Source: Prorocentrum cordatum (Eukaryota > Sar > Dinophyceae > Prorocentrales > Prorocentraceae). From it: DNA of 64,000 nucleotides. Made by a program: the position numbers and the translations under genes. The notes under the pieces were generated by a model, which searched no databases, was not told where the DNA came from, and was given only the letters and a program-made list of their open reading frames with translations. Positions within the stretch are counted from its first letter, which is position 1, and each line of letters opens with the position of its first letter. Shown here in pieces: positions 20,473 to 30,945 of this stretch. The DNA lies in contig CAUYUJ010010469.1 in assembly GCA_963575745.1 (NCBI GenBank), positions 324,804 to 388,803 of the forward strand. Reading direction: 5' to 3'.

Positions 20473-21497
20473 GCTCCTCTCTGGCCGCCTTGTGGCGGTG
20501 AGATACCCAGGAGAGGACCTCTACCACGAACGGGTGGTCCTCGGCCCGTGTGCTCGCGACGTGTTCGGCCGAGCAGGTCGCGGGGAGGTGCTGACGCCTG
20601 ACCACGACAAGTGTGACGGAGGCATGACCTTGGAGGGCGACGAAGGCAAGGCCATCGTCCTCCTGGACGACATGGGCAGCTGTCCAGCTGGCCTGCGAGG
20701 TGAATTTTACCGTTTTGCTGGCGACCGCTATCCAAGCAGCCGGCAGATCGTGGACTGGGTCAGGGCCCATGTCGAGCAGATCAGGGCCACTGGTGAGGAG
20801 CCGCTGGCGATGACCTACTACATCGGCCACACGGGCTCTCGCAGGGCGCTGGCTGGCGTGGGCAGGCGGCTCCGCTTGGGCGTCCCCGCGCCCCTGCCTG
20901 CAGGGGGGGCCCGAGGCCCTTGGGGGCGCGGCCGCCGCTGGCCTCCTCGTGGCCGCGGACGGCGACGCCGACGGCGCGGGGGCTCCCGCGGGGCCCGCTG
21001 GCGTGGTCGGCCTGGGCGCTGTGCGCGACGCTACCGAGGACCCCATTGGTCTCCTGCGGGCGCGCGAGGAGCCCGCCGAAGGTCGGCTTTGGATTGTGTG
21101 CGAGAACAGCCTGAAGTTGTTCGGCGAGTACGACCAGCTCAACTTGGGTGCCTCCGCGGGCATCGAGAAGCTGACGAGACGCATCTGCGGGGTGATCGAC
21201 GGCTACGCGACGGGCGGGGGGGTCCCCAGCTGGAAGATGACAGGCGTCTACGAGGGCGAGGCCATCTCGATCGACGCCATCGCCCCCGAGCTGCGCATGT
21301 GGGGCCTGACCAAGGTGAAGTACCAGAACGAGCTGGATCAGGCTCGTTTGCGCCATCCGCGGCCCGCGGAAGGCGCCGACCCGAGTGCCGCCTTGTCGGG
21401 CGCTGCGGGCCGTGGCGACGGCGGCCGTGGCCGCGGTGGTGTGGCAGGACGGGGGGGCCGCGGCAGAGGCGATGCGGCCGCCCCTGATGGCGGGTGA
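20393..21497 (+). pseudogene. Gag-like region of element 2, frame changes
   Basis: The first part is in one frame from ATG 20393 (TVREFLNELLSGRLVAVRYP, VLLDDMGSCPAGLRGEFYRFAG, ALAMTYYIGHTG-like end near 20835). It continues in another frame at about 20940-21497 (LWIVCENSLKLFGEYDQLN, ICGVIDGYATGGGVPSWKMTG, EAISIDAIAPELRMWGLTKVK), ending in a Gly/Arg-rich tail before a stop at 21495-21497. The Gly/Arg tail recalls nucleic-acid-binding gag ends. The frame change near a run of seven G at about 20906-20912 suggests an indel. The tail overlaps the start of the RT frame by about 110 bases. Confidence 0.5.
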
Positions 21498-23831
21498 CCT
21501 AGACGACGGGTCGCGGATTGGCCCTCCATGCCGCGGCCCGCTGAGAGTGGGGGATTTTCGGGCGGGAGGACGCCCCAAGCTTTTTGACCAGTTCCCGATC
21601 GCGCTGCCGCCTTTGGAGTCCGCGCCGACCTCGGGAGGGCGTCGGTCGAAGAGGTACCGCAGACGTGACCACGTGCGGCAACTCGTCGAGGGCGCTTCGA
21701 ATGCACTTAATTGGCTTGCCAAGACTGATGACCACCGACTTCCTGGTCTCCGCGGGCGGCCTCAACATGTTTCGGAGCTCGGCCAGTGCCGTGTGATTCG
21801 TGAGCGTGACGAGGTGCTGTCCTACGTGGAGCAGTTGGCTGCGCTCCAGGTGCGCGACGGTGGCCATGAGTACTACTTGCCGCCAGAAGTGGCCCTTCGG
21901 GAGCTGCTCTGTGACAAGGCGTCTGGCTACAGGATGGACGCCTCTATGACTACGCTCGCGCCGTACCAGCGAGGTCGGGTCTCCCTGCCTGAGAAGCGGG
22001 ATGCGGCGTCGTCCATCTTCGACCTGGTGGGGGGTCGTGGCCGCGTATACCTGGAGGGTGCAGGAGAGCGCATGCTCGATCCCAGTGCTAGTGGCACGTT
22101 AGCTGGCGATGCTGATCGATGTTATGTTGATCCCCAGCTCGCCAGCAGCCCGAAGCTATACGCCCGCTTCGTGCGCGACCTGAAGGCCAGGAACATGCTA
22201 GCCTTCGGCACGTGGGCGCATGAGCGCACAGGACTCTTCTTCGTTCGAAAGAAGAGTGGGAAGCTTCGACTTATTCTCGACGCGCGGTGGACCAATCGTT
22301 GGTTTCGACCGCCGCCGCGTGTCGACCTTCTGACGGCCGAGGGCTTAGGCCGCATAGAGGTCGAGCTTCCCGACGACCAAGACTTTTCATCTCTCTACTG
22401 TGGCACTGCTGACGTGCAGGGCGCGTTCCACAGGATGGGCATACCAATGTGGCTATCTCGTTGGTTCGGCCTGCCCCGTGTGCGAGCTCGAGACGCGGGG
22501 CTGACCTCCTGCGAGGACGGCCCCCTCGCGCCCGACGACTGGGTCACGCCGATGCCGAGCTGCCTCCCCATGGGCTTCGCCTGGGGCCTTTTTTCGCCCA
22601 GGACATCGACGAGGAGGCCGCCAGCCAGATCCTTCCTCGTGCTGAGCTGCTACGCGACCGTGGCCAGCCGCTCGTGCTCTCGCTGCGGGGCGCGGCCGCC
22701 ACTGCGACGCGCCACTACATCTACGTGGGCAACATCGGGGTGTTCGGCGCCGACGGCCGCATCGCGGCCTCGAAGCTCGAGGACGTGGTCTCGGCGTTCG
22801 AGGCTCGCGGCTTGGCGGTGCACGAGGTCGGCGTCTCCGACGAGGGGGTGGAGGCGCTGGGCGTTCTCCTGGACGGCCGCAGGCGGCACACCCGCCTCAC
22901 CGCCAAGCGCTTTTGGAGAGTGCGAGGGGCCATCCTGGCCCTCGCCAGCCGCCGTCGGGTGACGGGGCAGCAGGTGGAGGCCATCCTCGGCCACGCCACC
23001 TTCTGCGGCCTGCTGCGGCGCGAGACGCTGTCGGTGTTCACCACCGTCTACCCTTTCATCTGGGCTCACTACGACCAGCCCGTCGTCTTCTGGCCGTCGG
23101 CCGCGGACGAGCTACGCACGTTTGCTGGGCTCATGGTCCTGCTCGTGTCCGACTGGGAGGCGGACTGGAACCCCATGATTGTGGCTTCGGACGCCTCCGA
23201 GTGGGGCTACGGGCTTTGCAGCCGCTGGGTTGGTGCCGACGAGGCTGCGGCAGTGGGTCGTGTCCGTGAACGCGATCGCTACCTCGACCCCGACCACGTC
23301 GCCGCTCGGGCCGCCGCTCTCGGAGAGGCCCAGTCGGCGACCTCTGTGCCTGCCGAGCCTGCCGACCTGTGGGGCGCCCGCGGGACGAGCGGCCTGATGG
23401 CCGACCCCACCTTTGCGGAGGTGCCCTCACCCATGCTGGAGAGCACGTCCTGGAGGACCATCGGTGGCTGGCCGTTCTCGGGCGGGGAGGGCATCTTGGC
23501 GCTGGAGGCTCGAGCGCTGCTCCGCGGGCTCGAGCGCGTGACCCGCACTCGTTTTGGCAGCAACATCCGCCAGGTTCTTTTCGCCGACAACCTCGGCCTG
23601 GTGCTCTCAGTGGGCAGGTGGAGGTGTCGGAATTTCAAGGTTCTTGTCATCCTGAGGAGGATGGCGGCGTGGTGTCTCAGCCGCAATGTTCGTCTCGCGG
23701 TGCGGTGGGTGCCGCCTGAAAAGAATCCAGCTGGCGCCCCGTCCCGTCTCTTTCAGCCCAAGTTTCATTTTTTTGTCCAAGGAGGTAGATGGAAAAGACC
23801 ACCCCGATCCGATAAGGCACGCCCCCCATGA
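21385..23831 (+). pseudogene. Reverse transcriptase-RNase H of element 2, one frameshift
   Basis: The RT begins after a linker (GPLRVGDFRAGGRPKLFDQF). Fingers/palm include KKSGKLRLILDARWTN, motif A GTADVQGAFHRM (Asp 22411-22413) and motif B LPMGFAWGLF. The frame breaks at a run of six T at about 22590-22595. In the new frame come FFAQDID and motif C IYVGNIGVFG (22719-22748), where YVDN/YVDD is expected but Gly (22728-22730) replaces Asp. Thumb and connection follow (TGQQVEAILGHATFCGLL). RNase H shows ASDASEWGYG (Asp 23190), LEARALLRG (Glu near 23505), FADNLG (Asp 23586) and NPAGAPSR with Gly at 23733 where Asp is usual. Stop at 23829-23831. The frameshift and two Asp-to-Gly changes make it inactive as read. 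Confidence 0.75.
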
Positions 23832-24070
23832 CGGTTTTCCGCCTGTTGTTGCCAGCCCCTCTCGGGTGGAGCCCTGTGCTGGCGACGAGCCCCAGGGGGG
23901 TTTGGAAGAGCTGACGCGGCGGCCGCACGCCAAGGGCCTTGTGCGTCCTGTCCGCCCGCGGGTGGGCCTTTTGCATCCTTGCCTTGGGGGTGGGGGCGTC
24001 GCCGCCCGTGCGTGCGGCCGCGTTTCGCTTGGGACGTCCTCTCCCGCTGGCTCTCGTCTCGGCCTTTCTT

Positions 24071-24091
24071 CAGTAGCCGCTTTGGCTCAAC
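24071..24091 (+). promoter_or_regulatory. Spliced-leader-like sequence before the recombinase ATG
   Basis: These 21 bases match the conserved dinoflagellate spliced leader at 17 positions, including GTAGCC and an unbroken TTTGGCTCAA; the final G is C. The match ends 10 bases before the ATG at 24101. Relict leaders arise when trans-spliced mRNA is reverse transcribed back into the genome. Chance similarity cannot be ruled out. Confidence 0.4.
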
Positions 24092-24100
24092 CTGATTCAT

Positions 24101-25378
24101 ATGATCCATCCGAAAGCGACTACACCCAAACGCACCCGTGCTCTGATTCCCTCTCAGCCTCGAAGCGATGCCGCACTGGCGGATCCTATGAGGAAGCGTC
24201 GGCTCCCCTCAACGGAGGTCGTATCCGTCTCACGGCCGCGCACTTCCCGTGTTCCGTGGGCGAGCGGCGAGGCGGGGGTCAGGGCGCTGAAGACGGCGGC
24301 GGGCCTTTGGGAGATCTCGGACGCCGAGGTCGTGCAGCTGCTGTCGGAGCTGCGACGCCGCCAGCAGCGTGGGCTGGACACGGGGGCCCCCTCGAGCTTG
24401 AAGAGCGAGCCCGAGGCCGAGCCAAGGCCAAGCACGACCGTTCGTACTCGCACGCCTTCGCCGCGGGCCAAGAAAGCCCTCGAGACCCTCCTGTCGGCCA
24501 GGACGCTGCCAGACTTCGCCCGCCTCACGGCGGGAGAGCACGCCGCCGTGAGGCCGAGGACGGAGGCCCAGTACGCCCAAGAGGTGGTTGCGTTCAGGAC
24601 GCGCGCGAATGCCAAGAAGCTGACCAGCATCCCGATCACGGACCTGGACGACATGCTGTTGAGCTACATGGACCAGCAGATCCGTCGGGGCTTCTCGGCT
24701 GCTTACGGGATGAAGCTGATCGCTGGCGTGGTTCACGGCCAGCCGAGAGAGGGCAAGAACGGACTCCACACCTTGTCACGCAGCTGGAAAGGGCTCAAGG
24801 GCTGGCAGAACCTCTGCCCGTCCACATCTCGTTCGCCCGAGGCGTGGCCCATCTGGTTTGCCATCGTGAACGGACTAGTGCTGCTGGGCCGCTTCGACAT
24901 GGCGCTGTTCATCTGCCTCACGGGGAGCACCTACGCCAAGCCCATCCAGCTGATGGCCCTGAAGCCCGAGTACCTGTACCCGCCGTCGCGGGTGTCGACC
25001 TGGACAGTCCAGCTCAACCCCGAGCCCGAGGGGGTCCCGTCCAAGGCGAAAGAGTTCGACGTGACTATCGAGCTCGACCACGCTGGGTGGTCCCGCCTGG
25101 CTCCGATGCGTACGACGCTGAAGAGCTTGCCTGCAAGCCGTCGGGTGTGGTCGTTCACTTACCCGAAGCTGGCGGCGACAGTGGCGAAAGTCGCCAAGGA
25201 CCTCGGCTTCGACCTGGGGGTGTACCAGGCTCGGCGCAGCGGCGCCAGCGCGGACATGGCGTCCCGCAGGCGTACCCTGGCCGAGGTCAAACAGAGGGGC
25301 GGCTGGGAAGGCGATCGGCCTGTGGTGCGGTACGAGAGAAGAAGCCTGGCCAGCACGTGGGCCCGCCACCCGGCCTGA
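24101..25378 (+). CDS. Tyrosine recombinase (integrase) of element 2
   Basis: Uninterrupted ORF of 425 residues from ATG 24101 to TGA 25376-25378. The N-terminal 110 residues are basic and Ser/Thr/Pro-rich. A helical core-binding region follows (RPRTEAQYAQEVVAFRTRAN, about 165-185). The catalytic domain contains ICLTGSTYAKPIQLMALKPEY (about 271-291), in which Lys 280 stands where the first catalytic Arg is expected. Next is YQARRSGASADMA (about 375-387), holding the His/Arg-block position, and GGWEGDRPVVRYERRS with the nucleophile Tyr 411. It would cut and rejoin DNA through a 3'-phosphotyrosine to circularise and insert the element. Length fits DIRS recombinases. The Arg-to-Lys change may impair catalysis. 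Start choice follows the spliced-leader-like match just upstream. Confidence 0.75.
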   Translation: MIHPKATTPKRTRALIPSQPRSDAALADPMRKRRLPSTEVVSVSRPRTSRVPWASGEAGVRALKTAAGLWEISDAEVVQLLSELRRRQQRGLDTGAPSSLKSEPEAEPRPSTTVRTRTPSPRAKKALETLLSARTLPDFARLTAGEHAAVRPRTEAQYAQEVVAFRTRANAKKLTSIPITDLDDMLLSYMDQQIRRGFSAAYGMKLIAGVVHGQPREGKNGLHTLSRSWKGLKGWQNLCPSTSRSPEAWPIWFAIVNGLVLLGRFDMALFICLTGSTYAKPIQLMALKPEYLYPPSRVSTWTVQLNPEPEGVPSKAKEFDVTIELDHAGWSRLAPMRTTLKSLPASRRVWSFTYPKLAATVAKVAKDLGFDLGVYQARRSGASADMASRRRTLAEVKQRGGWEGDRPVVRYERRSLASTWARHPA

Positions 25379-26062
25379 CGCCAGAGCCACGCCGAGCGGT
25401 GCGAGGAGAGATTCGTGGAGATCTAGCTGCGCGGTCTCACGGAGCCCAGGCCCGCTTTCACCTCCCGTTAGGGGAGCGTCGTCTCTTCGTGCTGCTAATC
25501 GGCGACGCTTTCCTGCAGCCGCATCATGTTACGCGACAGGGCTTCTTGACCAGGAGCCTAGCCGAGCGGGATCTGACACTCGGGTCCTTGCTCGCGCTGC
25601 GCCGAGATTTTCAGGAGTCGCGCATTGCTGCCCTGTTTGTCTCAGTGACCGATTCGGACACGATGATGCGTGCTCGTTCGTTGATCACACTTGCTGTAAA
25701 GTTGAGACTCCCAGTTATAATTGTGTGCCGTGCAAAGCTAAGTTCAGACGTCGGCCGAGCGTTTAGTGAATTAGAGGGTGCTCTCCGTCAGGTTTCGCAC
25801 ATATGCAGATGTGGTGGTCGTGGTAGATTTCCGATTGTCTCGTACATTTTCAATATACAGTCTGCCGACTGCTCTCGCCTAGGGCTCGCGTGCCCTGGCA
25901 AGCGTTCCCGCGACTGCCACCAGCCCCACCTCTTTTCGCTTCGCCCCGCCCACCACATCCCAAAGAGGTTCCAGAGAGCCCTAGCGTTCACGCTGTTAGC
26001 TGTCCCTCGTGCTCTGTACTTATCAGTGTGAGAACAGAACCTGTTTTGGGTTTTCTGATTCG
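25379..26062 (+). other. 3' non-coding part of element 2
   Basis: Between the recombinase stop and the B1 repeat there is no convincing ORF. The sequence is less GC-rich than the coding part and probably holds the 3' untranslated region. Confidence 0.6.
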
Positions 26063-26447
26063 GGATGATGTGTGAAGTTTAACTGCGGAGTTCGAGCTCC
26101 GCTCTGTCTTCCCATCTCGGATCCGAGTCGCTTAGACCAGCGAGTGCAGTAGAGAGAAGTAATCACCGCTAAAAAATATGCATGTAAGTCATGGGGGTGC
26201 GTGCACATTAATGACTTAGCGGATTTTGGGATGTCGGTCTCATCACCTCAGCGTGCCACTCAGTAGTCGTCTGGGCTCCCCTCCCGCCCAAGCCCTTTCG
26301 AGAGGGACAGTAATGCCTGGATGATGTGTGAAGTTTAACTGCGGAGTTCGAGCTCCGCTCTGTCTTCCCATCTCGGATCCGAGTCGCTTAGACCAGCGAG
26401 TGCAGTAGAGAGAAGTAATCACCGCTAAAAATTATACATGCAAGTCA
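26063..26447 (+). repeat. Right end of element 2: B1 (26063-26191), A2 (26189-26279), B2 (26319-26447)
   Basis: Both B copies run from GGATGATGTGTGAAG to AAGTCA, 129 bp each, with scattered differences near the end (AAATATGCATGTAAG against AATTATACATGCAAG). B1 and A2 share the TCA at 26189-26191. A 39-bp spacer (26280-26318) precedes B2. The B1/A2 joint reproduces the end-to-end junction of a circular intermediate. Confidence 0.9.
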
Positions 26448-27016
26448 GAAATGTGGCAAATCCCATGTGTTTTTGGACCCTGACCCCGCGGATCTGCGTG
26501 AGGGGTGGCACCGAATTTCAGAAATGTGGCAAATCCCCTGTGTTTTTGGACCCTGACCCCGCGGATCTGCGTGAGGGGTGGCACCGAATTTCAGAAATGT
26601 TGCAAATCCCTTGTGTTTTTGGACCCTGACCCCGCGGATCTGCGTGAGGGGTGGCACCGAATTTCAGAAATGTGGCAAATCCCATGTGTTTTTGGACCCT
26701 GACCCCGCGGATCTGCGTGAGGGGTGGCACCGAATTTCAGAAATGTGGCAAATCTCATGTGTTTTTGGACCTGACCCCGCGGATCTGCGTGAGGGGTGGC
26801 ACCGAATTTCAGAAATGTGGCAAATCCTCATGTGTTTTTGGACCCTGACCCCGCGGATCTGCGTGAGGGGTGGCACCGAATTTCAGACATGTGGCAAATC
26901 CCTTGTGTTTTTGGGCCCTGACTCCGCGGATCTGCGTGAGGGGTGGCACCGAATTTCAGAAATGTGGCAAATCCCATGTTTTTGGACCCTGACCCCGCGG
27001 ATCTGCGTGAGGGGTG
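26445..27016 (+). repeat. 73-bp tandem array, eight units
   Basis: Units start at 26445, 26518, 26591, 26664, 26737, 26809, 26883 and 26956. Each runs TCAGAAATGTGGCAAATC, TTTTTGGACCCTGACC, CGCGGATCTGCGTGAGGGG, CACCGAATT; one unit is 72 bp and one 74 bp. The last breaks off into unrelated sequence. Frames across it repeat in phase but have no protein features. Confidence 0.95.
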
Positions 27017-28245
27017 TCGATTTCGAGCACCCCCAGCAATTCAGACAACGCGCCCAGGGGACGCTGGAAAATCCTGTTTGGGCCTCCCCCCCCCTCGCGC
27101 GGTCAATCAACTAGTTACAGTAACCAGCAAGAAACAGAACTGTAACACTGGAAACTACAAGCTACAACTGGTATCGGAAACTGCGAACCCGTGCCTACAG
27201 CCTGGTGGCCCCACAAGGGGGCCGACGGATATCGCGGGAGAGTAGGCCTGGGGCCCGAAAACAGCTGCCCCGACCCTCCAGGCGAGGACCCGGGCCCTGG
27301 ACCGCTTCCAAGTACCCCTTGAGAAGGTCCTGGCCGGTCCCTGAACGGGCGGAAAGGGCCCCAAGAGGGCGCAATGACCTTCGAAAAACGTCGCAATCCT
27401 GGAGCCAAAAGCGCGTGATCCGAATAGCCCAAGTTTGCTTCGCGCAAGAAGAATCGGCGCGCCGCCGAACCAAGTGAATGCGCATTGTTGGTTCGCTTCT
27501 GTTAGGCGCCTTCGCTGATCATTGAAAAACGCGATGCGCTATTCTAGATGCTATATATACATATGTATATACATGGGCCGTGCTTTGGGGGCGCGATGAA
27601 TTCGGACCAAAATGCGAACATTCGAACAATGACGGCGGTTTCCCCGCGCGCGGAGTCTACGTTCGACCAATTTCCAGCTTGAGAAAATAGCGCGTTAGTT
27701 GTATTAGCAGGAATTCTCGCATGAGAAAAATGCCTCATACAAATTGCAGTTCGGCCTGCCAGAGACATGCTGGAACCTCCCCATGATGTAAAATTTTCAG
27801 CATAAAAAACATGATGTGAAATCAACGGTTTACAATGTTTTGCACCGTAACCTATCTGCAAGACGCCATGGCGACCCCTCCTCGGCGTGCACGCATCTAC
27901 CTTCCCAGCTCTTTTCCATTCGAAAGCCCTTGCGTTTAGACGCTCGCGGTTCACGGGCCAACGCAAATAGACGCGCGCATGGGGGGCTCCACGCAGTGAT
28001 TATATGTTCCCGAGTCCTGGGAAAGATTATGCTGCAGCCCACCCAAACGCTTACCACCTTTGCTTATGGTTTTGCAAGGAAAAATCAGCATGCCCTCCAG
28101 CGGCGCCTCGCGGCCGAGCAGCTCGAGGGCTGCTGCCTGAGCGACCGCCGCGAGGTCGCGCGCGCCGGCGACAGGGCCTCCCTCGGCATGGAGTTCGGAT
28201 AAGAAGGCACCCATGCCTTATCCTCCGCTAGCTTTCCCTTTTTAG
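27017..28245. other. Unique sequence, no supported gene
   Basis: Short frames on both strands, none with a domain. Around 27120-27190 there is an A-rich stretch with AACTGTAACACTGGAAACTA words. A plus-strand frame near 28030-28202 (LTTFAYGFARKNQHALQRRL) is open but short and unrecognised. Confidence 0.45.
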
Positions 28246-28249
28246 GGCT

Positions 28250-29720
28250 TCGTGTGGGGCCCTTGTCGCCGCCGCTGGATTCGCTTCGAAATCCTTGTCA
28301 GAGCGCGCCCCGTGAGAGGTTTGGGGAGTAGCGGCATCGGCGCCTTTCGTTTCCCCCAAGAGCTGAGCGCGCCCGAGGGCGCCGAGAAGCCGAGCTCCGA
28401 GAACGGCTCCGGCTGGATCGCGATGGCCAGGTCGTCGGAGGCAGCTGCTGACTCCGCGGTGATCCGCGCCGTCGCGCCCGAGCGCGTAGTCGTGGACGCC
28501 TCGTCGGAGGCCGCCGACTCCGCGCCCTCGCCGCGTGGCCCCCGCCCAGAGACGACGCCGCGATCGCCGAGAAGTGCCGTGCGATCTTGCTGCCAACGCA
28601 GTGGGGCTTGGAGGAGCTGCGGCGGCGCCTCGCCGACCGCGGCCACGTGGCCCCCCCGAACTCCAGCGAGGGCGGTGCGCTGGCCTGGGTCACGTGCCCG
28701 GCTTCGACGCGAACTAGAGCAACTCCCCTGCGATGCAGAAGCTCGCTTCGTTCCGGCGGGGCAGTGTCTCGGGGGCGGAGAGCCAGCGGCGCGCTTTTGT
28801 CATAGTGACGGAGCTGACGCTCGGGGGCCTCGGCGGCCCGCCGCGAGTTTTTCGCAGGAGCCAGGCCAGCGTTTCCAGCTCCCCTCTGGGAGAGAAATTG
28901 ACGCGAGAGGGTTCGCCCTTGAGCGGGCCCCCCAGTCTTGATTTGATTGGCTGCCCCGCGCCCGCGGTCCCGCGCGCCCGCCCGTGGGCCCCCGCCCCGG
29001 CCGGGGCCCCCGCTCGCGGCGCCTTTGCCAGGCTGTTCCGCCGCTCTATAGCAGGTTGCTTCGGAGGCGAAGGGGGGGCAGCGGAGGAAAATCACAGTGT
29101 GGAACTGTCTTCGGGCGCTCGCCCGTCGCGACATCGCGGGCCTCTTCCGCGCCGCGCTGCGGGCGAGCCTCGAGTTGGCAGAGGCGCGCGCCATGACTGC
29201 GATCATCGGGGGCCCGCAGTTCGGCTGCGCGAGCAGCGGCGGCCGCCGCGCCGGCGCGGTCGCGGGCGACGACGGCATCTCTTGCGAGTTCCCCCAGCTG
29301 CCCGGGCAGGAGGGGGGGATTTTCGATTGCAATATCCATGCCCAGGCTCTGCGCGCCAGGGTCGCGATGTCTTCGGGCAAATCCAGCCTCTGGACCTACG
29401 CGCAGAACGTCGAGCAGGCGCCGCCCCCCCCCCCAGCGGTGGCCGCCCAGAACAGGGCCGCCCGCGCGGCCGCGACGCCGCGCCAGGCGGCGCCAGTTTG
29501 CCCTGCGGGCACGCGCGCGTGGATTGGAGGCGACGACCGCTTCCTTTCCTGTCCCCTTTCTCTCGTCGAGGAAGTCGACGGTCGCCCGCCCTTGGAGGAG
29601 GTTTACTTCGCCGCGGGCGAGCGCGCTTCCTTGTGGGCGCAAGGCCGCGGGGAATTCGCATGCCCTTGGGGTGGGGTCCTCTCGCTGTGCCTTTGGGTCA
29701 TCTCCGCCTTCCCGGATGAC
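28250..29720 (+). other. GC-rich block with possible coding pieces, unresolved
   Basis: Several long frames exist on both strands. The more protein-like stretches are on the plus strand: ILLPTQWGLEELRRRLADRG at about 28587-28646, and a frame from about 29098 to 29690 (LRALARRDIAGLFRAALRAS, GQEGGIFDCNIHAQALRARV, AMSSGKSSLWTYAQNVEQ). They are in different registers, with no domain I recognise, and could be exons of one gene or a decayed ORF. Confidence 0.25.
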
Positions 29721-30650
29721 CTCCGCTTTCCCTGTTCACGTCGCATCGCCTCCTTGGTCTTTTCCACTTCCCCTGATCAGCTTCCCTCATCACCTTCCGT
29801 GCGCGCGAAGCGGTGGTTTACGGGTTCCCTGGGATTGGGCGATGGGCAATGTTCGAAAAGGGATTGTTCCCAATGTTTGAGTTATTGTTATCCCCCGTGT
29901 CTAAGATATGGTGTTCTCGCAATTTCCCATGTCCAGAGGATGGAATACCTTCCCTGTTCCTTTTTCGTGTTATTCCATTGTGCGTTATTTCGTTAACTTA
30001 TGATATGTCATGATGTGTTATGTGGCCCCTCATATCCAGATGATGGGGGTGTTCCACATGTCCAAACGGTGGGTTTGTCGTTATTACTCCGACCGTGCCG
30101 AACGTCACTTCCTCCCTCCTCCTACTTCTCTTCGTGTTAGATGGTGTGCTGTTCTGGCATATTGTGTTGTGGTATTGGTCATGGTATTAGATTCCATGGT
30201 GTGGCACGCTACCGTTGTACATGATATGGTATACCATGTTACGAAGTGCCATATTATGATCTGAAATGTGATGTTACCTGGTGTTGCGGCATGACATATT
30301 ATGAAATGATGTGTAGCGATATGGCATGTCATGTGATGGTATGATGATGGGGGTGGTGCTGATGATGCAGATGATGACGATGATGATGATGACGACGATC
30401 ATGATGATGGTAAAACAAAGTTGAGTATACCTCGAGCGAAGCGCGGGTTTCATCTTCCTCAATGGGGGGCCGACACGAGGTATCTCACTCCTCCGTTGGC
30501 ACCAAATCGCGCGGGTGTCTCGAGCGGTTTGCCTGTTTCAAGACCCGACATCCCCCGATGTCAGAACAATTTTGGATGGTATTTCGAGCGACGCCCCCAA
30601 GGGGGCCAGATGTCGAGGTTGTCCCGAGCGGTTTGCTTATCTTGCTGGCC
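29720..30650. other. AT-richer intergenic DNA with TGGTAT and GATGAT words
   Basis: Repeated TATGGTAT, ATGATATG and GATGATGATG words (strongest at 30300-30410). No gene visible. Confidence 0.5.
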
Positions 30651-30654
30651 GGAT

Positions 30655-30945
30655 TCCGCGGGCACGGATCGTTTCCCGGATGCCACAGGAGGCTCCAAGA
30701 GGCAACAGGAGGTGCCAGGATGCATCGGGGGTACCAGGATGTAACGGGATGTCACAGGAGGCCACAGGAGGTTCCAAAAGACCCTGGGAGGCGCCAAGAG
30801 GCCCCTGGAAGCGCAGGAATCACAAGGAGGCCCCGGGGGGCAACAGGAGGCCACAGTAGGCAGCAGGAAACGCCAGAAGGCACCAGGAGGCCCCGGGAAA
30901 CCCCAGGAACCCCTTCGAGGCCTCAAGAGCAGGACGCCTCAGAAG
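30655..30945 (-). repeat. CAGGAGGCC-type array
   Basis: Words GGAGGCCCC, CAACAGGAGG and CACAGGAGG recur every 9-15 bases. This is a variant of the CTTGGGGCC family read on the other strand. A similar short block lies at 34085-34275. Confidence 0.65.

Larger units (their letters stand above)
19933..26447 (+). mobile_element. PAT/DIRS-type retrotransposon (element 2) with split direct repeats
   Basis: Terminal blocks are A1 (19933-20023), B1 (26063-26191), A2 (26189-26279) and B2 (26319-26447). A1 equals A2 over 91 bp, and B1 equals B2 over 129 bp with a few mismatches. Between A1 and B1 lie a gag-like region, RT-RNase H and a tyrosine recombinase, all on the plus strand. This A1-ORFs-B1A2B2 order is the established structure of PAT-like DIRS elements, which integrate through a circle using the recombinase. 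The trinucleotide TCA sits at both outer ends (19933-19935, 26445-26447) and at the B1/A2 joint (26189-26191), as expected for the crossover site. The insertion split a 73-bp tandem array. Confidence 0.88.

Noticed and set aside
20345-21722. Long minus-strand frames opposite the gag-like region
   Set aside because: They are antisense shadows of GC-rich coding DNA, with no domain on that strand.
23686-26031. A 781-codon frame overlapping the recombinase ORF
   Set aside because: It is a shadow frame: the recombinase motifs and normal composition lie in the frame starting at 24101.
28298-29380. A 360-codon minus-strand frame
   Set aside because: Arg/Pro/Ala/Ser-rich with no recognisable motif; the plus strand gives equally good pieces, so I left the block unresolved.
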